From Bacillus thuringiensis (GTDB lineage Bacteria; Bacillota; Bacilli; Bacillales; Bacillaceae_G), in contig NZ_CP155559.1 of the NCBI RefSeq assembly GCF_022095615.2, positions 4,027,501 through 4,091,500 of the forward strand: 64,000 nt of DNA, in the 5' to 3' direction. Position 1 is the stretch's first letter; every line of letters begins with the position of its first letter. Position numbers and translations under genes: made by a program. The notes beneath the pieces were generated by a model, which saw nothing but the letters and a program-made list of their open reading frames with translations, made no database searches and was not told where the DNA came from. Below, one piece after another: positions 1-8,404 of this stretch.

Positions 1-1040
1 CTTTTCCCTATATGACAATGATCCGCCACAATGCTTTTTTGAAACAGTGTAACGTCATCTTCCACCGTTGTATGCTCTCCTATTGTCGTTTCTAATAGCT
101 CGCAATACTGCCCAATGTGCGCATTTGCAAAAACAATACTTTTTTGAAGGTGAGAATAACTTGAAACAATACTATTTTTCCCGATAATAGAGTACGGCTC
201 AATTACAGCTCCAGCACCAATCTTTGCTCCTTCTCCAATAAAAGAAGGGCCGTGAATTTTCGTTCCTTTTCCAATCGCCACACCTTCCCCCATCCATACC
301 ATCGGCAATACTTCCGTATAAGGAATAGGTACTTGCAATTTTTTCGTTAACAAATCAAATTGTGCTTGTCGATATTGATCAAATGTACCGATATCTAACC
401 AATAGCCTTCTGACAAATATGCAAATAACGCATTCTTATTTGCCAATAATGGAAACACATCTTGACTGAAATCAAAAAATTCTCGGGGCGGTATGTAAGA
501 AAAAATTTCTGGCTCCATAATATATATACCTGTATTCACAATATTAGAGACTACTTCATTCCAGCTCGGTTTTTCTATATATCGTGTAACCTCTTGTTCT
601 TTGTTCATTACAACTAAACCGAATGAAAGTGGATTTTCTACTTCCTTTACAAACATAGTTACCATTCTTTTCTTTTGTTCATGAAACGTAATTCCTTCTG
701 ATAATTGAAAATCAGTTAACGCATCCCCGCTTATCACAACAAACGTTTCATCTAAAAATGTTTCCGCTTGTTTAATGCTCCCTGCGGTTCCAAGCGGTGG
801 AGAGTCTTCAAAGTAGTACAAGTTAACGCCCCACTTGCTACCGTCACCAAAATATTGCTTAATGGCTGTACTCATATACTGAACAGTAATTGCAATTTCA
901 CGAATACCATGCTGACGTAATAATTCAATATTGTATTCCAAAACTGGCTTTTCTAATAATGGCAACATCGGCTTTGGAGTATTACATGTTAATGGTCTAA
1001 GGCGTCGTCCTTTTCCTCCAGCTAAAATAACCCCCTTCAT
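1..1040 (-). CDS. Sugar-phosphate nucleotidyltransferase (partial, N-terminal part in window)
   Basis: The reading frame starts at an ATG at 1040, behind a GTGGAGG-type ribosome binding site, and runs off the left edge after about 346 codons. The N-terminus has the nucleotidyltransferase signature LAGGKGRRLRPLT (about residues 6-18), followed by a PKP motif, as in mannose-1-phosphate guanylyltransferases and glucose-1-phosphate thymidylyltransferases. From about residue 240 there are hexapeptide-like repeats rich in I-G-x-G, typical of a left-handed beta helix. It probably transfers a nucleotide to a sugar 1-phosphate in the cytoplasm for envelope polysaccharide. From family knowledge, long B. 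cereus group homologues may carry a C-terminal phosphohexomutase domain; that part lies outside the window. The exact sugar cannot be read from the sequence. Confidence 0.85.
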   Translation of the reverse strand, partial: MKGVILAGGKGRRLRPLTCNTPKPMLPLLEKPVLEYNIELLRQHGIREIAITVQYMSTAIKQYFGDGSKWGVNLYYFEDSPPLGTAGSIKQAETFLDETFVVISGDALTDFQLSEGITFHEQKKRMVTMFVKEVENPLSFGLVVMNKEQEVTRYIEKPSWNEVVSNIVNTGIYIMEPEIFSYIPPREFFDFSQDVFPLLANKNALFAYLSEGYWLDIGTFDQYRQAQFDLLTKKLQVPIPYTEVLPMVWMGEGVAIGKGTKIHGPSFIGEGAKIGAGAVIEPYSIIGKNSIVSSYSHLQKSIVFANAHIGQYCELLETTIGEHTTVEDDVTLFQKSIVADHCHIGK

Positions 1041-1120
1041 ATACTTCAGCCTCCACTTATATAATGTTCAGTAACTTCATATACGATATGTATATTATCT
1101 ACCCCGTATTAACTAGCAGT

Positions 1121-1213
1121 ATAAAATGAAACTTTAATTAGTAGGGATTTTGCTGCATCTCTCACTGATTATTAGCCCTGACCACTCAGGCTTTTACAGG
1201 CAGTAAAACTCCC
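1121..1213 (+). repeat. bcr-like dispersed repeat, copy A
   Basis: It begins ATAAAATGAAACTTTAAT, a start shared with copies at 15694 and (reversed) 39119. An inverted AATTAGTAGGG / CTCACTGATT block and a CTTTTAC segment follow, matching the layout of the other copies in this window. It resembles bcr repeats known from the B. cereus group; the family assignment is from memory. Confidence 0.6.
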
Positions 1214-1243
1214 TATATACATGTACCTTTTAAACACCCACTA

Positions 1244-1257
1244 AGAAAGCGCTTACT
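1244..1257. promoter_or_regulatory. cre-like palindrome (possible CcpA site)
   Basis: The sequence AGAAAGCGCTTACT matches the core of catabolite responsive elements (TGAAAGCGCTTWCA) except at its outermost bases. It lies about 200 bases upstream of the nucleotidyltransferase start at 1040, with a repeat in between. Functional assignment is tentative. Confidence 0.3.
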
Positions 1258-1383
1258 GTAGGTTGGGTGAAATATTACTTATGAAATGAATAACATATAT
1301 GTCCTATTTTTTCCATTATATTATGATACATCTTATCATCATAAACTAAAGGAAACAACGAGCTTTTTTTGTCATGTTTTGAC

Positions 1384-1418
1384 TAAAAAAAGCAGGTGAT
1401 GTTTCACCTGCCTTTTTT
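1384..1418 (-). terminator. Rho-independent terminator of phoU
   Basis: An 8-bp stem (GCAGGTGA / TCACCTGC, 1392-1411) with a 4-base loop is flanked by A and T runs on both sides. It lies directly after the phoU stop and ends the pst-phoU transcript. Confidence 0.9.
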
Positions 1419-1420
1419 CG

Positions 1421-2077
1421 TTATTCATTTAATAAGTAATGCTTTCCTTTTACTAAATAAAAAACATTTTCAGCAATATTTGTAATATGATCTGCTACAC
1501 GCTCGATATATCTCGCCACAAAGGATAATTGTGTAATTTGTGTAATCGCTTCTGGCTGTTCTGGAACTGAAGATATAAATTCACGAATCGCTTTCCCATA
1601 TATTTCATCAACTGAATCATCCATTTCGGCAATTTGTTTCGCAAAAGTTAAATTTTCTTGCTCATATGCTTCCAACGCTAACTGTAACATCTTATTTGCA
1701 ATTGCAAACATTTCATCAAGATTGTGTAAACTAACAACCACTTCTTTTTCCCCAAGACGAATTGTTGATTTCGCAATATTAACAGCATGATCTGCAATAC
1801 GCTCTAAATCTGTCGCTGTTTTAATTGAAATGAAAATCCTTCTTAAATCACTTGCTACAGGTTGCTGCTTCGTAATAAGCATAAGCGCAAGATCATTTAT
1901 TTCCTCTTCTAAATTATCCATACGATAATCACCATCTATTACCTCTAACGCTTTCTCTACATCTCTTGTATGAAGACCTTCCATAGCAAGCAATAAAGCT
2001 TCCCTCGCTAGCTCTCCAAGCTCAATCACCTTTTGCTGTAACGTTTTTAAATCACATTGAAACTGTTCTCTTACCAT
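1421..2077 (-). CDS. phoU: Phosphate signalling/transport regulator PhoU
   Basis: This 218-residue protein is the usual length for PhoU and is almost entirely helical. It shows the two repeated metal-binding helices of the family: DLERIADHAVNIA at about 90-102 and YIERVADHITNIAE at about 190-203. PhoU is a cytoplasmic, membrane-associated protein that links the Pst transporter to phosphate signalling and restrains uptake when phosphate is ample. It is the last gene of the pst cluster. The 153 bases separating it from pstB hold two inverted repeats, so its expression may be lowered or uncoupled from the transporter genes. Start ATG at 2077, with GGGGGAAGAAACG upstream. Confidence 0.96.
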   Translation of the reverse strand: MVREQFQCDLKTLQQKVIELGELAREALLLAMEGLHTRDVEKALEVIDGDYRMDNLEEEINDLALMLITKQQPVASDLRRIFISIKTATDLERIADHAVNIAKSTIRLGEKEVVVSLHNLDEMFAIANKMLQLALEAYEQENLTFAKQIAEMDDSVDEIYGKAIREFISSVPEQPEAITQITQLSFVARYIERVADHITNIAENVFYLVKGKHYLLNE

Positions 2078-2110
2078 CGTTTCTTCCCCCTCAATATTAT
2101 ATATATAAAT

Positions 2111-2158
2111 CTCCTATTGTAAGGCCTCTTATCTCTGTAATCAGCCTTAAAATAGGAG
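2111..2158. repeat. Imperfect 15-bp inverted repeat between pstB and phoU
   Basis: Arms 2111-2125 and 2144-2158 pair over 15 positions with one mismatch around an 18-base loop. On the minus-strand transcript this forms a large hairpin just ahead of phoU. It could be a processing or attenuation structure. Confidence 0.6.
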
Positions 2159-2183
2159 AAGTATTCCTTCTCAGCAAAATAAG

Positions 2184-2209
2184 AAATACCCTCTGTTAAG
2201 AGGGTATTT
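2184..2209 (-). terminator. 11-bp hairpin after pstB, possible partial terminator
   Basis: Perfect arms of 11 bp (2184-2194 and 2199-2209) with a 4-base loop. On the minus strand the stem is followed by CTTATTTT, a weak U tract. It may end part of the transcripts after pstB and so reduce phoU expression. Confidence 0.55.
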
Positions 2210-2230
2210 ACTCTTAGCCTTGCAACGATA

Positions 2231-3046
2231 TCAACCGAATCGGCCTGTAATATAATCTTCTGTACGCTTATCTGAAGGTGTCGTAAATAATTTATTTGTA
2301 TCTGTATATTCCACAACTTCTCCACTTAAGAAGAAAGCAGTTTTGTCTGAAATACGTGCTGCTTGTTGCATGTTATGCGTTACGATCACAATACTAAAGT
2401 CTTTCTTTAACTCTTGAATTAATTCTTCTACTTTTAATGTTGAAATTGGATCTAGTGCCGATGTTGGCTCATCCATTAAAATAACGTCTGGTTCAATTGC
2501 TAAACAACGTGCGATACATAGACGCTGTTGCTGTCCACCAGATAAACCGTATGCATTATCATGCAAACGATCTTTTAACTCATCCCAAATCGCTGCTCCA
2601 CGTAAACTTTTTTCAACAATTTCATCCAATGTTTTCTTATCACGAATACCATGAATTTTCGGTCCATATGCTACATTTTCATAAATAGATTTCGGAAATG
2701 GATTTGGCTTTTGGAACACCATTCCCACATGAGTTCTTAATTCTTCAACTGGGTATGATTTTTCAAATATATTGCGCTCTCTATATTCAATTACACCTGT
2801 AGTTCGCACGATTGGTACTAACTCTACCATACGATTTAATGTTTTTAAGTACGTGGATTTACCACAACCACTTGGCCCGATAATTGCTGTAACTTCATTC
2901 TCATGAATGCTTAAGTTAATATCTTTTAAAGCATGGTCTTCTCCGTACCATAAATTTAAGTTTTTCGTATCAAATACTACTTTCTTTGGTGCAGTCTCGA
3001 TTTTCTCCTCGTTTTTCACCTGTACATTTACTACTGTTGCTACCAT
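2231..3046 (-). CDS. pstB: Phosphate ABC transporter ATP-binding protein PstB
   Basis: This 271-residue ATPase powers high-affinity phosphate import. It shows Walker A GPSGCGKS (57-64), Q-loop Q112, signature LSGGQ (168-172), Walker B VILMDE (188-193) and H-loop H224. The tail [14 protein letters not shown] end (EDYITGRFG) is characteristic of PstB. I placed the start at ATG 3046 because AAAGGGG sits 7-8 bases upstream; an in-frame extension to 3103 would run into pstA. PstB works at the inner face of the membrane with PstA and PstC. Only one pstB is present, whereas B. subtilis has two tandem copies. Confidence 0.97.
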   Translation of the reverse strand: MVATVVNVQVKNEEKIETAPKKVVFDTKNLNLWYGEDHALKDINLSIHENEVTAIIGPSGCGKSTYLKTLNRMVELVPIVRTTGVIEYRERNIFEKSYPVEELRTHVGMVFQKPNPFPKSIYENVAYGPKIHGIRDKKTLDEIVEKSLRGAAIWDELKDRLHDNAYGLSGGQQQRLCIARCLAIEPDVILMDEPTSALDPISTLKVEELIQELKKDFSIVIVTHNMQQAARISDKTAFFLSGEVVEYTDTNKLFTTPSDKRTEDYITGRFG

Positions 3047-3074
3047 TTGAATTCCCCTTTCATCCATTTCCAAC

Positions 3075-3941
3075 TTATTTTCGATTTCGTAACCATAAGA
3101 CAAATATATTGATAAAGAGCAACAAACCTAACAAAACAATCATCCCAGCAGCAGCTACGTACTGAAATTCTTCTTGTGGCCTACTCATCCAATTAAAAAT
3201 TTGAATTGGTAAAACTGTAAATCTATCAAACATACTAAATGGAACATAATTTGCAAATGCAAGTGCCCCGATAACTAATAACGGTGCCGCTTCTCCAATC
3301 GCTCTTGAGATCGCTAATGTACAACCCGTTATAATTCCTGGGAAAGCATATGGCAATACAATTTGATACATCGTTTGCCACTTCGTAGCACCTAATCCGT
3401 AAGAAGCTTCTAATAATGAACTTGGCACAGATCGTATCGCTTCTTGACTCGCTACAACAACTGTCGGTAAAACGAGTAAACTCATTGTCAGTGCCGCCGC
3501 AATAATACTCTCACCTAAATGAAGAGCATATACAAAAATGGTTAAGCCGAGTAATCCAAATACAACGGAAGGTACTCCTGCTAACGTTTGATTATTAATT
3601 TCTATTACCTTTTTAAATATAGATTCCTTCGCATATTGCTCTAAATAAAGAGCAGTTCCAACTCCAAATATAAAGGAGACTGGTATAACAATACTCATAA
3701 ATAATATTGTTCCTGACAAAGCTGCAGCAATCCCAGCTTCTTTCGGATTACGCGAAGCGAAGTTTATAAAGAAATCTAACGAAAGGTAACTTATACCTTT
3801 TTCAAAAATTTGAAAAAGCAAAATAAGCAATATTACTATTGAAAACAAAATTGCTATATAAAATAACAATTGGTAAACTCGGTCTTTTAAAAAACGTGAT
3901 GCCATATTTTCTTGTATTTTTTTATGATTCAACATTCGCAT
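3075..3941 (-). CDS. pstA: Phosphate ABC transporter permease PstA
   Basis: This 288-residue integral membrane protein is one of the two permeases of the Pst system. It has about six hydrophobic segments and the cytoplasmic EAA loop ([11 protein letters not shown], about 178-188) that contacts PstB. The start ATG at 3941 is one base after the pstC stop. Its ribosome binding site (AGGAGGGTGA) lies inside the last codons of pstC, so the two genes are translationally coupled. A second ATG at residue 3 is possible. Confidence 0.97.
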   Translation of the reverse strand: MRMLNHKKIQENMASRFLKDRVYQLLFYIAILFSIVILLILLFQIFEKGISYLSLDFFINFASRNPKEAGIAAALSGTILFMSIVIPVSFIFGVGTALYLEQYAKESIFKKVIEINNQTLAGVPSVVFGLLGLTIFVYALHLGESIIAAALTMSLLVLPTVVVASQEAIRSVPSSLLEASYGLGATKWQTMYQIVLPYAFPGIITGCTLAISRAIGEAAPLLVIGALAFANYVPFSMFDRFTVLPIQIFNWMSRPQEEFQYVAAAGMIVLLGLLLFINIFVLWLRNRK

Positions 3942-3942
3942 A

Positions 3943-4893
3943 TTATGTCACCCTCCTAAAGCGGCGCATAATAGACTGTGAAATAATGTTCATTATAAGA
4001 GTAAACAAGAACAACGTTGCGCCTACAGCATACATGCTGTAATACGTAATTGTTCCATGCGGAGCATCACCTAAACTCACTTGCACAATATAGGCTGTTA
4101 GCGTTTGGATAGATTGTGTCGGGTCAAGCGATACATTCGGTGTGGATCCCGCTGCAATTACAACGATCATCGTTTCACCAATTGCCCTGGAAGCAGCTAA
4201 TATGATCGCTGCCATAATCCCTGTAAAAGCCGAAGGAAACACGACTTGTTTTACCATCTCAAACCGAGTTGCTCCAAGTGCTAACGAAGCTTCTTTCGTT
4301 CCTTTCGCTACAGCTCTCATCGCGTCTTCAGATAGAGACGCAATTGTAGGTGTCATCATAAAGCCAATAACAATACCTGGGCTGATCGCATTAAAAAACT
4401 GTAAATCTGGTATAATCCGTTGTAAAAGCGGTGTGACAACTGTTAATGCAAAAAAACCATATACAATTGTCGGAATACCTGCTAATAGTTCTAACATCGG
4501 TTTTAATACTTTCCTTGCACCGTTTGAAGCATATTCGCTTAAAAATACAGCACAGGCTAAACCGATAGGAATTGCTACGAACATGGCAATTGCTGTTACA
4601 AGGAATGTTCCACATATAAGTGGTAATATACCGAATTTAGGATCTTCAAAAAAAGGTAACCATTCTTTTCCCGTCAAAAAGGAGTGTAATGGTATTGTTT
4701 GAAAAAACATCAATGTTTCATTTGCCAATGTGAAAATAATTCCAAGTGTCGTTACAATAGACACGCTAGCAATTATTTTTAGTAATAATGGAACGATTCG
4801 ATTGATTCGCTGCGTTTTTTTTCTTTGTTTTGTATTTCTTTCAATCAAATGTTGTACAGAAAATGTAATTTGACTTTTGTCATTATGAGCCAA
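3943..4893 (-). CDS. pstC: Phosphate ABC transporter permease PstC
   Basis: This 316-residue permease pairs with PstA to form the phosphate channel. It has a basic cytoplasmic N-terminus (about 1-35) and six predicted membrane segments. The EAA motif (EASLALGATRF, 201-211) is followed by PSAFTGIMAAIILAASRAIGE, the conserved PstC pattern. The gene follows pstS by 27 bases and precedes pstA by one base, so it lies within a tight operon under the PhoP box at 5902-5940. Confidence 0.97.
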   Translation of the reverse strand: MAHNDKSQITFSVQHLIERNTKQRKKTQRINRIVPLLLKIIASVSIVTTLGIIFTLANETLMFFQTIPLHSFLTGKEWLPFFEDPKFGILPLICGTFLVTAIAMFVAIPIGLACAVFLSEYASNGARKVLKPMLELLAGIPTIVYGFFALTVVTPLLQRIIPDLQFFNAISPGIVIGFMMTPTIASLSEDAMRAVAKGTKEASLALGATRFEMVKQVVFPSAFTGIMAAIILAASRAIGETMIVVIAAGSTPNVSLDPTQSIQTLTAYIVQVSLGDAPHGTITYYSMYAVGATLFLFTLIMNIISQSIMRRFRRVT

Positions 4894-4920
4894 AGATGAA
4901 AACCCCTCTCCACCCTGACA

Positions 4921-5838
4921 TTACCTTTTTATTTCTGTTAACCTCCGCAGCTGTTCATTGTATTTTTCTTTTGGTAATTTTACATACCCAACCTCTTCAG
5001 CGAGATCACCAACATGTTGAATCATAAACTCAATATAATTTGCTACATTCATTTTTTTTCGGATAGATGCATCATTCACATAAGCAAATAGCGGCCTAGA
5101 TAATGGCTTATACTTACCTGATTGAATGGTATCTTTCGTCGGAAGTACACCATTCACTTTTATTGCTCTCACCTTATCTCGATTGGCCATATAATAAGCA
5201 TATCCTACAAAAGCAATGGCATTTTTATCATTCATTACCCCTTGCATAATAACTTGATCATCTTCAGACAAAGAGACTTTTTTTACAATGCGACTATTTT
5301 GTAAGATGACATTTTGAAAATAATCATACGTACCAGAGTCTACACCTGGCGCATAAAACTTCACCTGTTCACGTGGCCATGATGAATGAATTTGTGACCA
5401 TCGCTTTTCGCTTTCATCTTCACTCCATAATAGACGTAACTCGTCTACCGTCATATTGTCTACCCAAGTATTTTGGCGATTCACAACGATCGTAAGACCA
5501 TCGTAAGCGACTTCAAACGGTGTAAACTGAATGGAGTTTTTCTTCATTTCATTTTCTTCTACTTGTTTCATTGCTCTCGAAGCATTATTTATATCTACTT
5601 CTCCTTTACTGAAACGATTAAATCCTCCTCCTGTTCCAGAAACACTGATGGAAATCTTCACGTTTGGATGCACCTTTGTATATTCCTCCGCTACTGCTTC
5701 TATAATAGGGAAAACTGTTGAGGATCCATCAACTCTCACTTCTCCCATTTCATTCACAGCAAATGCAGTAGACGTGCCAACATAAAGAAAACATGTCGAC
5801 AGTATGAAAACTTTAATCGATGCACTTATCCATTTCAC
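4921..5838 (-). CDS. pstS: Phosphate-binding protein PstS
   Basis: This 305-residue solute-binding protein captures phosphate outside the membrane. Family motifs are visible: DGSST (37-41), SGTGGGF (67-73), NNASRAM (84-90) and PGVDSGTYDYF (164-174). The start is GTG at 5838: AGGAGG lies 8 bases upstream, and an in-frame TAG just beyond it excludes a longer form. The N-terminus (1-27) is a signal peptide ending AFA, which suggests signal peptidase I cleavage. The only early cysteine (C16, in LSTC) does not fit a lipobox, which is odd for a Gram-positive binding protein. It is first in the pst-phoU operon. Confidence 0.95.
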   Translation of the reverse strand: MKWISASIKVFILSTCFLYVGTSTAFAVNEMGEVRVDGSSTVFPIIEAVAEEYTKVHPNVKISISVSGTGGGFNRFSKGEVDINNASRAMKQVEENEMKKNSIQFTPFEVAYDGLTIVVNRQNTWVDNMTVDELRLLWSEDESEKRWSQIHSSWPREQVKFYAPGVDSGTYDYFQNVILQNSRIVKKVSLSEDDQVIMQGVMNDKNAIAFVGYAYYMANRDKVRAIKVNGVLPTKDTIQSGKYKPLSRPLFAYVNDASIRKKMNVANYIEFMIQHVGDLAEEVGYVKLPKEKYNEQLRRLTEIKR

Positions 5839-5901
5839 GTGTTCTTCCTCCTAGAAGTAACCGGAAATAACAGGATTACAGATATAAGAATACTGCTAAA
5901 C

Positions 5902-5940
5902 TATTAATTCGGTTTTAATTGTTTGTAAAAGTTTTGTAAA
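5902..5940 (-). promoter_or_regulatory. PhoP box upstream of pstS
   Basis: On the minus strand four TT(T/A)A(C/A/T)A hexamers (TTTACA, TTTACA, TTAAAA, TTAATA) follow each other with exactly 5 bases between them. On the plus strand they occupy 5935-5940, 5924-5929, 5913-5918 and 5902-5907. This 11-base periodicity is the binding pattern of the Bacillus PhoP response regulator. The box ends 64 bases before the pstS start, fitting phosphate-starvation activation. Confidence 0.85.
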
Positions 5941-5960
5941 GTTCCACAAGAATCAACATT

Positions 5961-6061
5961 AGGTAAAACTTTAATCCGTAGCCATTGTTCATTTTCACTG
6001 ATGATTGGTCCATAAAACCGCTATCCTTCAGAGGGATGCATGAGTATCATTTGTGAGGCCT
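5961..6061 (+). repeat. bcr-like dispersed repeat, degenerate copy B
   Basis: It contains GTAAAACTTTAATCCGTAG followed by TTGTTCATTTTCACTGATGATTGG, which parallels the start and the GTTCATCC-CACTGATTATTAG block of the other copies. The rest has diverged. It lies between the pstS promoter and the pbpA terminator. Confidence 0.45.
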
Positions 6062-6119
6062 CTTAATTTTCCGATATGATATGCTTGTCCACTTTATTAA
6101 AACGTATGCATAAACCATA

Positions 6120-6159
6120 AAAAAAAGCACACTATCTTTTCAGATAGTGTGCTTTTTTT
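6120..6159 (-). terminator. Rho-independent terminator of pbpA
   Basis: A perfect 12-bp stem (6126-6137 and 6142-6153) with a TTTC loop is flanked by A and T runs. It sits 10 bases after the pbpA stop and isolates it from the pst operon downstream. Confidence 0.93.
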
Positions 6160-6168
6160 ACAACTTTT

Positions 6169-8295
6169 TTATTCATCATCTTGCTCTTTATTTTTCTTTT
6201 TATTATCTATTTCCTCTTTTGAAGCTTCGCCATTTTCTACTTTTTTCAAATCAAAGTACGCGTCCATAATGTCACGGCTAATATATCCGTTAATACCTGA
6301 TTTATCATCTACCCAAGGTACAACAACAGAAAATGCTACTTCAGGGTCTTCAAGTGGCGCATAACCTACTAACGTTAAGTTATATGTTTCTTTACGCTCA
6401 CCGTTTGCCTTTCTACCAATCTCTTTATCTCCGCCATACACAGTTTGAGCTGTACCTGTTTTACCAGCAGCTTTATATTGTGCGCCTGCAAAGTATTTCG
6501 TAGCTGTACCACCAGAATCGTTAAACACTTGTCTAAATCCTTCCTGAACACGTTTAATTTGTGATTCAGGCATATCAATACGGTTTAGTACTTTCGGTTC
6601 CATTGAATGAACAACTTTTCCAGTTTCTTCTGGTTTCACTGCCGGTTGACTAATTTCCTTTACAACTTGTGGCTGCATGCGATAACCACCATTTGCAATT
6701 GTGGAAACATACTGTGCTAATTGAAGTGGTGTATACGTGTCATACTGTCCAATTGATAAATCTAATAGGAAACCTGGCTGATTTCCTCTACCTGTTTGAC
6801 CCGCAGATTCATTCGGTAAATCAATACCTGTTTTTACGCCAAGTCCAAACTGTCCGAAATAATAACGCATCGTATCAAATGCTTTTTGTGGTATATCTAA
6901 CGTACCACCTCTCACATATTGAACACCTGCGAGATTCATCGCCGTTTTAAACATATATACGTTAGAAGACATTTTTAATGCTGTTAAATCATTAATATAT
7001 CCCATCGTCTTCCACGAAGATTTTTGTGGCGTTCCCTTTAATCTGATTGGTTCATCAAGCTGAACTGAACCCGGTTGAATTGCACCTGTTTGATATCCTG
7101 TAAGTACTGTCGCACCTTTTACAGTTGATCCCATCGGATAAGAGCTTGTCATCGTTCCTAATGCGAAATCTTGCACTTTCGTTTCGCCATTCTCTTCCAC
7201 TAACTGTTTCCCTGCCATAGATAAAACTTCACCATTTTTTGGATTCATCATTACAACGAATGCACGATCTAAAAGAGGTTGTCCCCCTTTATATCTCAAT
7301 AAATTTTTAGTGATAATTTCTTCTACACGCTTTTGTAATTCCATATCAATTGTTAAATTCAGATTATTACCACTTTGCCCTTTTGATACATTAATCGTTT
7401 CTAAAATATTACCGTTTTTATCTGTAATATTTTTCACTTCTGCTTTATTACCGTGCAAACTATCTTCATATTGCTGCTCAAGATAACTTTTTCCTACGCG
7501 GTCATTTCGATTATAATCACGAACAAGGTAGTAATCTAATCTCTCTCTCGGTAAACCTTCATCTGATGTCGACACTCCGCCAAGTACACTTCGGAATAAA
7601 TCATCATAAATATACTTTCGATCCCAATCAACATTCGTATCTACACCCGGTAATGCTGCTAGGTTTTCACTAATAATCGCATATTCTTGTTCTGTGGCAT
7701 CTTTCTTAATGACTTGAGGTGTCATTGCATATCCGCCGTCCATTTTACTCTTAACCGCTAGTATTTCTAAATCTTTTGCGGATAATTGATTCACTTCTTC
7801 TTCTGTCACACGACTTCGTTGACGTTCATCTAATTCTTTATCGTCAATTTTTTTATCTTTTAACTCTTGACGATCTTTATTCGTAATCTTTTCTTTAGCT
7901 TCCTCTTTATGCATAGCAAGCCAATAATCTTTTTTATCGCGATCTGTTAATTTATCAGTCGGTACTTCAATCAAATCTGCCAGCTTTTTCGCTGTTTCTA
8001 AGCGAGCCTCCGCAGTTGATCCTTTCATTTTTGTAAATGTAATCGTACGTACAGCTGCATTATCTACTACAGGTCGCCCAAAACGGTCAAATATTTTCCC
8101 ACGTGGTACAGGATTACTTATCGTCGAGTTCTCTTGCCTCTCCACTTCATTCTTATATTCTTCACCGCGAACAATTTGTACATATCCAAGCCTTACAATA
8201 ACCGCGGAGAACATTAAAAACACGCAGAAAAACAGCACGTTTAACCGAAAAGGAACGTGAGTCTTTTTCTTTTGTTGTTTCTGCTTCTTGCTCAT
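6169..8295 (-). CDS. pbpA: Class B penicillin-binding protein 2 (PbpA-like transpeptidase)
   Basis: This 708-residue membrane-anchored transpeptidase cross-links peptidoglycan for rod-shape growth. It has a lysine-rich cytoplasmic start, one membrane anchor (about 15-40), the PBP dimerisation region and the transpeptidase domain. The active-site motifs are STVK (390-393), SSN (about 443-445) and KTG (612-614). ATG 8295 fits a GAGGGGG ribosome binding site 7 bases upstream better than an extension to 8313. B. subtilis PbpA is similar in length and sits at the same place, between yqgE and pstS. The region 120-185 is unusually charged (K, E, D), a common linker feature here. Confidence 0.93.
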   Translation of the reverse strand: MSKKQKQQKKKTHVPFRLNVLFFCVFLMFSAVIVRLGYVQIVRGEEYKNEVERQENSTISNPVPRGKIFDRFGRPVVDNAAVRTITFTKMKGSTAEARLETAKKLADLIEVPTDKLTDRDKKDYWLAMHKEEAKEKITNKDRQELKDKKIDDKELDERQRSRVTEEEVNQLSAKDLEILAVKSKMDGGYAMTPQVIKKDATEQEYAIISENLAALPGVDTNVDWDRKYIYDDLFRSVLGGVSTSDEGLPRERLDYYLVRDYNRNDRVGKSYLEQQYEDSLHGNKAEVKNITDKNGNILETINVSKGQSGNNLNLTIDMELQKRVEEIITKNLLRYKGGQPLLDRAFVVMMNPKNGEVLSMAGKQLVEENGETKVQDFALGTMTSSYPMGSTVKGATVLTGYQTGAIQPGSVQLDEPIRLKGTPQKSSWKTMGYINDLTALKMSSNVYMFKTAMNLAGVQYVRGGTLDIPQKAFDTMRYYFGQFGLGVKTGIDLPNESAGQTGRGNQPGFLLDLSIGQYDTYTPLQLAQYVSTIANGGYRMQPQVVKEISQPAVKPEETGKVVHSMEPKVLNRIDMPESQIKRVQEGFRQVFNDSGGTATKYFAGAQYKAAGKTGTAQTVYGGDKEIGRKANGERKETYNLTLVGYAPLEDPEVAFSVVVPWVDDKSGINGYISRDIMDAYFDLKKVENGEASKEEIDNKKKNKEQDDE

Positions 8296-8332
8296 ACAAA
8301 CCCCCTCTACCAACAGCTATGTAATGTGAAAG

Positions 8333-8354
8333 GGACACCTTCATACAGGTGTCC
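8333..8354 (-). terminator. Hairpin between yqgE and pbpA
   Basis: An 8-bp perfect stem (8333-8340 and 8347-8354) with a 6-base loop, followed on the minus strand by CTTTCACATT. The U tract is poor, so it may only attenuate read-through from yqgE into pbpA. Confidence 0.45.
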
Positions 8355-8404
8355 TCACTGCTGTCTTACATCTTTTTCTATTCTAGCATAAAACAACCGA
8401 GAAG

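Larger units (their letters stand above)
1041..1420. other. Intergenic region with repeat and cre-like site
   Basis: This 380-base stretch between phoU and the nucleotidyltransferase holds no convincing gene. It contains a bcr-like repeat copy (about 1121-1213), a cre-like palindrome (1244-1257) and the phoU terminator (1384-1418). The promoter of the nucleotidyltransferase probably lies here, but I could not fix its -35 and -10. Confidence 0.6.

Noticed and set aside
2071..2325. 84-codon minus-strand frame between pstB and phoU
   Set aside because: It overlaps pstB and crosses both hairpins, and has no family match or convincing ribosome site.
4142..4702. 186-codon plus-strand frame antisense to pstC
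   Set aside because: It is a shadow of the pstC coding frame, has no ribosome site or recognisable family, and pstC is certain.
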